The notes beneath the pieces were generated by a model. That model ran no database searches, was not told the origin of the DNA, and saw only the letters and a program-made list of their open reading frames with translations. Below, piece by piece: positions 60,978 to 64,000 of a DNA stretch of 64,000 bases (the stretch's first letter is position 1; each line of letters starts with the position of its first letter). Made by a program: the position numbers and the translations under genes. This stretch comes from SAR202 cluster bacterium Io17-Chloro-G6 (GTDB taxonomy: Bacteria > Chloroflexota > Dehalococcoidia > UBA3495): assembly GCA_002816585.1 (NCBI GenBank), contig MUCT01000005.1:1-64000 (forward strand), written 5' to 3'.

Positions 60978-62372
60978 ATGCCCGGCACTCCCTTAGAACA
61001 TAGCGCAATGGCCCGGCGCGCCGCCCAAGAGTTGACTTCGGGAGAGGTCGTCGCGCTTGGACCAGGGATACCGTGTCGATTACCCGGCGAGTTGCGCTCC
61101 AGTGGTGGCGTTTGGTTCCTGGCCGAGAGCGGGGTCTTGGGATTCCAAGGCTTAGGTGTGGATGCGGGGGTGGTGGACGGCTCCGGCGAAATCGTTGCCT
61201 TGCTTCCCGGGGGGAGCGTCACTGGTATCGTGGACATTGCCGGCATCCTCCGGGGCGGACACACCGATCTGGCGATCCTGCAAACGGCACAGGTCGGCCC
61301 AACCGGAGATTTCGCCCACTGGACGACTGGTTCCACCCCAGGGTTGTTTGCCCCAGGGCCTGCGGTCGACATGGCCTACGGAGCTTCGCGGGTGGTGGCG
61401 GTAATGCCCCATGTAGGCCCAGACGGTCGATCCACGACCCTTCGGCAATGCAACCTGCCGGTCGACGGGGTTGGGCGCGTCGGCCTCATCATCACCGATG
61501 CCGCGGTGATCAACGTCGGCTCCACCGGCCTGGAACTTGTCGAGATTGCGCCCGGTTGGACATCTGAAGAGATAATTGCCATCACGGAGGCCCCGCTGGC
61601 GGTCTCTTCCGGCCTGAAAGAAATGACCTTTCAGGTTCCGAATCTGACTCCGCCCAACAAGGTTTATGCCAATGCTGTGGAAGCATTGAAGGACGTGCCC
61701 GAAGGCTCGGTGATCAACGTAGACGGGTTCGCCGGCCCCGGCGGAATGGCCCATTATTTGATGGTCGGACTGCGAGACCTGGGCGTTAAGGGACTCCAGT
61801 TGATTAGCAACACTGGAGGGATCGCCCGAGTTAGCGGCTTTGGGACTCCCAACATCATCGACCACAGCATCCTGGTCGAAAACGGCCAGGTCGCCAAAGC
61901 CACGGCATCCTACCCCGTGTCTCCGTCAGCATCCCGGCCCAGCGCTTTCGAGGAGTCCTACAACCGGGGCGAGTCTGAACTTGAAGTGGTGCCACAAGGG
62001 ACTTTGGCCGAGCGTCTCCGCAGCGGCGGGGCCGGGGTTGCCGCCTTCTACACCCCCACCGGCGCGGGCACCTTGCTGGCAGAGGGCAAAGAGACGCGGA
62101 ACATCGACGGCAAAGAGTACGTGTTGGAGATGGGGCTGCGGGCCGATTTCTGCATCATCCGGGGACATAAGGCCGACACCCTGGGCAACGTGGTTTACAA
62201 GGGCACTTCCCGCAACTTCAACCCAATCATGGCCACAACCGCGAGGATAACGGTGGTGGAGGTGGATGAGATCGTGGAACCGGGCCAGCTCGGCCCAGAA
62301 GAGATCGTTACCCCAGGCCTGTTCGTCGACCGCATTGTGCTTCGTCCGCCGGACTTTTCTCCCTACTTATGA
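60978..62372 (+). CDS. Family I CoA-transferase with fused B-like and A-like domains
   Basis: A 464-residue protein in the order B then A. The B-like half (1-222) has FLAESGVLGF with the catalytic-type Glu, GGHTDLAILQTAQVGPTGDFAHW and ITDAAVINVGSTGLELVEIAPGWTSEEI. A PPNKVYANAVEALK linker then starts the A-like half (227-464): VDGFAGPGGMAHYLMVGL, LEVVPQGTLAERLRSGGAGVAAFYTPTG and a C-terminus paralogous to the 60256 protein. Single-chain members are normally A-B (as in mammalian SCOT), so this reversed fusion is uncommon. It begins 20 bp after the A gene and is followed 35 bp later by a B gene. Confidence 0.88.
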   Translation: MPGTPLEHSAMARRAAQELTSGEVVALGPGIPCRLPGELRSSGGVWFLAESGVLGFQGLGVDAGVVDGSGEIVALLPGGSVTGIVDIAGILRGGHTDLAILQTAQVGPTGDFAHWTTGSTPGLFAPGPAVDMAYGASRVVAVMPHVGPDGRSTTLRQCNLPVDGVGRVGLIITDAAVINVGSTGLELVEIAPGWTSEEIIAITEAPLAVSSGLKEMTFQVPNLTPPNKVYANAVEALKDVPEGSVINVDGFAGPGGMAHYLMVGLRDLGVKGLQLISNTGGIARVSGFGTPNIIDHSILVENGQVAKATASYPVSPSASRPSAFEESYNRGESELEVVPQGTLAERLRSGGAGVAAFYTPTGAGTLLAEGKETRNIDGKEYVLEMGLRADFCIIRGHKADTLGNVVYKGTSRNFNPIMATTARITVVEVDEIVEPGQLGPEEIVTPGLFVDRIVLRPPDFSPYL

Positions 62373-62407
62373 TCAAGTAGGGTTGATCTCAATTACAGGT
62401 AACACCA

Positions 62408-63094
62408 ATGACATCGTTAGCCGAGTTAGCCGAAAAAGAGCGTCTGCCCAGGGAGATCGTGGCCATGCGGGTTGCCAAGGAGCTGCCCGACGGCGCCTAT
62501 GTGAACCTGGGCATCGGCATACCCACATTGGTCTCCAGCTTCGTTCCCGAGGGCAGGACCGTCTTCTACCACAGCGAAAGCGGCATCCTCAACTGCGGGC
62601 CGCTTGCCGAAGAGGGCGAAGAGGACATCGACCTGATCAACGCCGGGGGCCAGTACCTCCAAAGCGTCGGCGGGATGTCGTTCTTCGATTCGGCGGAGGC
62701 CTTCGCCATGATCCGGGGCGGCCACGTGGACGTGACCGTCCTTGGTTCCCACCAAGTTTCGGCCACCGGGGACTTAGCCAACTGGATGCTGCCCCAACGG
62801 GGCGTCGGCAACGTTGGCGGGGCCATGGACCTGGCGGCTGGGGCCAGCGGGGTGATTGTCGCCATGGAGCACACCGACCGGAACGGCGAACCCAAGATCG
62901 TAGAAGAATGCACCTTTCCTCTAACCGGAAAAGGTTGCGTCTACCTCATCGTCACCGATCTGGCGGTGATCGAGTGCGACGGCGTGGGTCTTACTTTGAA
63001 AGAAGTGGCCCCGGGTTGGACAGCTGAAGAGGTGCAGCAACTAACAGGGGCCAAATTGACTGTGTCGCCGGATGTAAAAGAGTTCGAACTCTAA
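62408..63094 (+). CDS. Family I CoA-transferase, B-type subunit
   Basis: A 228-residue beta subunit: IAMRVAKELPDGAYVNLGIGIPTLV is the CoA site and FYHSESGILNCGPL carries the catalytic Glu (SENG-like, here SESG). MSFFDSAEAFAMIRGGHVDVTVLGSHQVSATGDLANWMLP and DRNGEPKIVEECTFPLTGKGCV are typical of ScoB/AtoA proteins. Ends EFEL. With the A subunit at 60256 it would make a conventional heteromer, with the B-A fusion between them as a second, parallel unit. Probably transfers CoA from succinyl- or acetyl-CoA to a short oxo acid. Confidence 0.92.
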   Translation: MTSLAELAEKERLPREIVAMRVAKELPDGAYVNLGIGIPTLVSSFVPEGRTVFYHSESGILNCGPLAEEGEEDIDLINAGGQYLQSVGGMSFFDSAEAFAMIRGGHVDVTVLGSHQVSATGDLANWMLPQRGVGNVGGAMDLAAGASGVIVAMEHTDRNGEPKIVEECTFPLTGKGCVYLIVTDLAVIECDGVGLTLKEVAPGWTAEEVQQLTGAKLTVSPDVKEFEL

Positions 63095-63135
63095 GACCAG
63101 TAATAATCCCGGCGCCCTCCGAGCTACCCTTCAAG

Positions 63136-64000
63136 CTACCCTTCGATGTAGATCAACTGAGCATCGGTGATGTCGAAACCGGTGTTGATGAGTTCGGCGG
63201 TCTCTTTCGTAGTGTCGTAGATCAGCAGCTTGGTCCGGTCTCCGCCCTCGTAGAACGGCTTTATCAGCACGTAGCCGCCGTCGGCGTCAATCGTCGAGTT
63301 GAAACCGGTGATCTCCTCCCCGTTAGAGGGTATGTCGAACTCATATACGGCGAAATTGTCCGGGTCCGCCAGGTCGGCGGCCAATATCTCCACCGCGTAG
63401 TTCGAGGGACCGCCGAGGAATCCCACCCAATAGGCCGTGCCGTTTTCGATGACTACGTGGCGCCAACTTGAAAAGTGATAGTCGTTCCAGTCTTCAATCT
63501 CAAAGGCAGTGATATACCGGTCGGCCGGTTGTCCCGTGTCCGGATCAACAGTGAACACACCGGTGATGGGGTCGTCTTCACTGGGTAACCTGGCCCCGTA
63601 CAGCGTATCTCCGCCGGACACCAGGCTGAAACGGAATTCAGGATCTTCCATCTCGGTTGACGCCCACCGATCACTGAAAGAAGAGCTCATGTAGTCTCCA
63701 GGGGCATTGTAGAATCCCCGAGACATTGACCACTGCTGTGTGCTGCCGGTATGGAAATACACCCGGCCACCAGCCACCGCGTATCCAGGATCCAAGGCGT
63801 CTGATTGGGTGCCCCATTCGGCGCTCCGGGATAGGTCATCGGTGGCATACTCAGTGATGCTCAACGCACCCCCATTGGTGAATTTGTTGGAGACGTACAG
63901 GTGGTCATCTATCGTATAGGGGCGTTTGAAATGAGGTGCGTAACTAGGGGATGTGTAAGAATCGATCACCGTGGCTTCCCCCGAGTCTGGGAGTAAAAGC
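63136..64000 (-). CDS. Propeller-like repeat protein, 5' end beyond the window
   Basis: The minus-strand frame is open to the right edge and stops at 63136; at least 288 residues are visible. It is rich in Tyr, Asp and aromatic strands with recurring patterns such as DHLYVSNKF, GRVYFHTGS, DTLYGARLP, GTAYWVGFL, GGYVLIKPF and TKLLIYDTTKETAELIN, as in extracellular beta-propellers (blades about 40-50 residues). The start is not in the window, so a signal peptide cannot be checked. Its last 50 residues resemble the fragment at the left edge. Convergent with the CoA-transferase cluster. Ligand unknown; binding or sensing at the cell surface is a guess. Confidence 0.6.
   Translation of the reverse strand, partial: LLLPDSGEATVIDSYTSPSYAPHFKRPYTIDDHLYVSNKFTNGGALSITEYATDDLSRSAEWGTQSDALDPGYAVAGGRVYFHTGSTQQWSMSRGFYNAPGDYMSSSFSDRWASTEMEDPEFRFSLVSGGDTLYGARLPSEDDPITGVFTVDPDTGQPADRYITAFEIEDWNDYHFSSWRHVVIENGTAYWVGFLGGPSNYAVEILAADLADPDNFAVYEFDIPSNGEEITGFNSTIDADGGYVLIKPFYEGGDRTKLLIYDTTKETAELINTGFDITDAQLIYIEG

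Overview
The window looks like chromosomal DNA of a GC-rich, free-living bacterium. I infer Chloroflexota, probably a Dehalococcoidia / marine SAR202-like lineage. The basis is gene content: repeated paralogues of family III (CaiB/BaiF) CoA-transferases, crotonases, acyl-CoA ligases and dehydrogenases, HpcH-type aldolases, a luciferase-like flavin monooxygenase and a ring-hydroxylating dioxygenase remnant. This fits that group's known expansion of catabolic families, but no rRNA or other phylogenetic marker is present, so the assignment is an inference. No tRNA, rRNA, CRISPR array, prophage or insertion sequence was seen.

Layout. 1-7.3 kb: a five-copy 17-bp tandem repeat, a fragment of a propeller-like protein, a 5'-truncated dioxygenase beta-subunit gene, a DsbA/FrnE-like gene whose catalytic Cys codon is UGA, a type-5 uracil-DNA glycosylase, a DMT transporter, an M20 peptidase, an HpcH aldolase, and an AT-rich SIR2-like gene broken by one amber codon. 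7.3-15 kb: a thiolase / DUF35 / acyl-CoA ligase group, an orphan antitoxin, an EVE protein, an AhpD-like protein, a crotonase and a double-domain SagB-type oxidoreductase. 15-23 kb: an aldolase, a flavin monooxygenase, a beta-hydroxyacid dehydrogenase, a VOC protein, a D-aminoacylase and two adjacent acyl-CoA dehydrogenases. 23-34 kb: a GIY-YIG gene among palindromic repeats, RecQ, a crotonase plus a tandem pair of family III CoA-transferases, two DSD1-type PLP proteins, a NIPSNAP protein and an esterase, with several C-rich palindromes. 34-46.5 kb: an Asp/Glu-racemase-like protein, formate-THF ligase, an AT-rich orphan, methionine synthase, an M1 aminopeptidase and leuCD. 46.6-57.9 kb: a long run of minus-strand genes with an MFS carrier, a second CoA-transferase pair, a TPP enzyme, a ketopantoate-reductase-like protein, an acyl-CoA ligase, two crotonases and a PHP protein. 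58-63.1 kb: groESL with promoter, CIRCE operator and terminator, then a family I CoA-transferase cluster ordered A / fused B-A / B. The right edge cuts a gene whose C-terminus resembles the fragment at the left edge.

How it fits together. Most of the window is machinery for activating organic acids as CoA thioesters (ligases, family I and III transferases), desaturating and hydrating them (acyl-CoA dehydrogenases, crotonases), cleaving them (thiolase, aldolases) and feeding one-carbon and amino-acid metabolism (Fhs, MetH, LeuCD). Housekeeping genes are interspersed.

The strongest unusual signals are: (i) the FrnE-like gene at 717-1325, open over 202 codons except for a UGA exactly at the catalytic Cys and followed by a 14-bp hairpin at a spacing suited to a bacterial SECIS; (ii) two tandem CoA-transferase pairs, each with one Asp-bearing member and one with Gln at that position; (iii) a palindromic repeat translated in frame inside a CoA-transferase gene, with relatives that supply stop codons to two other genes; (iv) a PLP-fold protein lacking its Schiff-base lysine beside a paralogue that has it.
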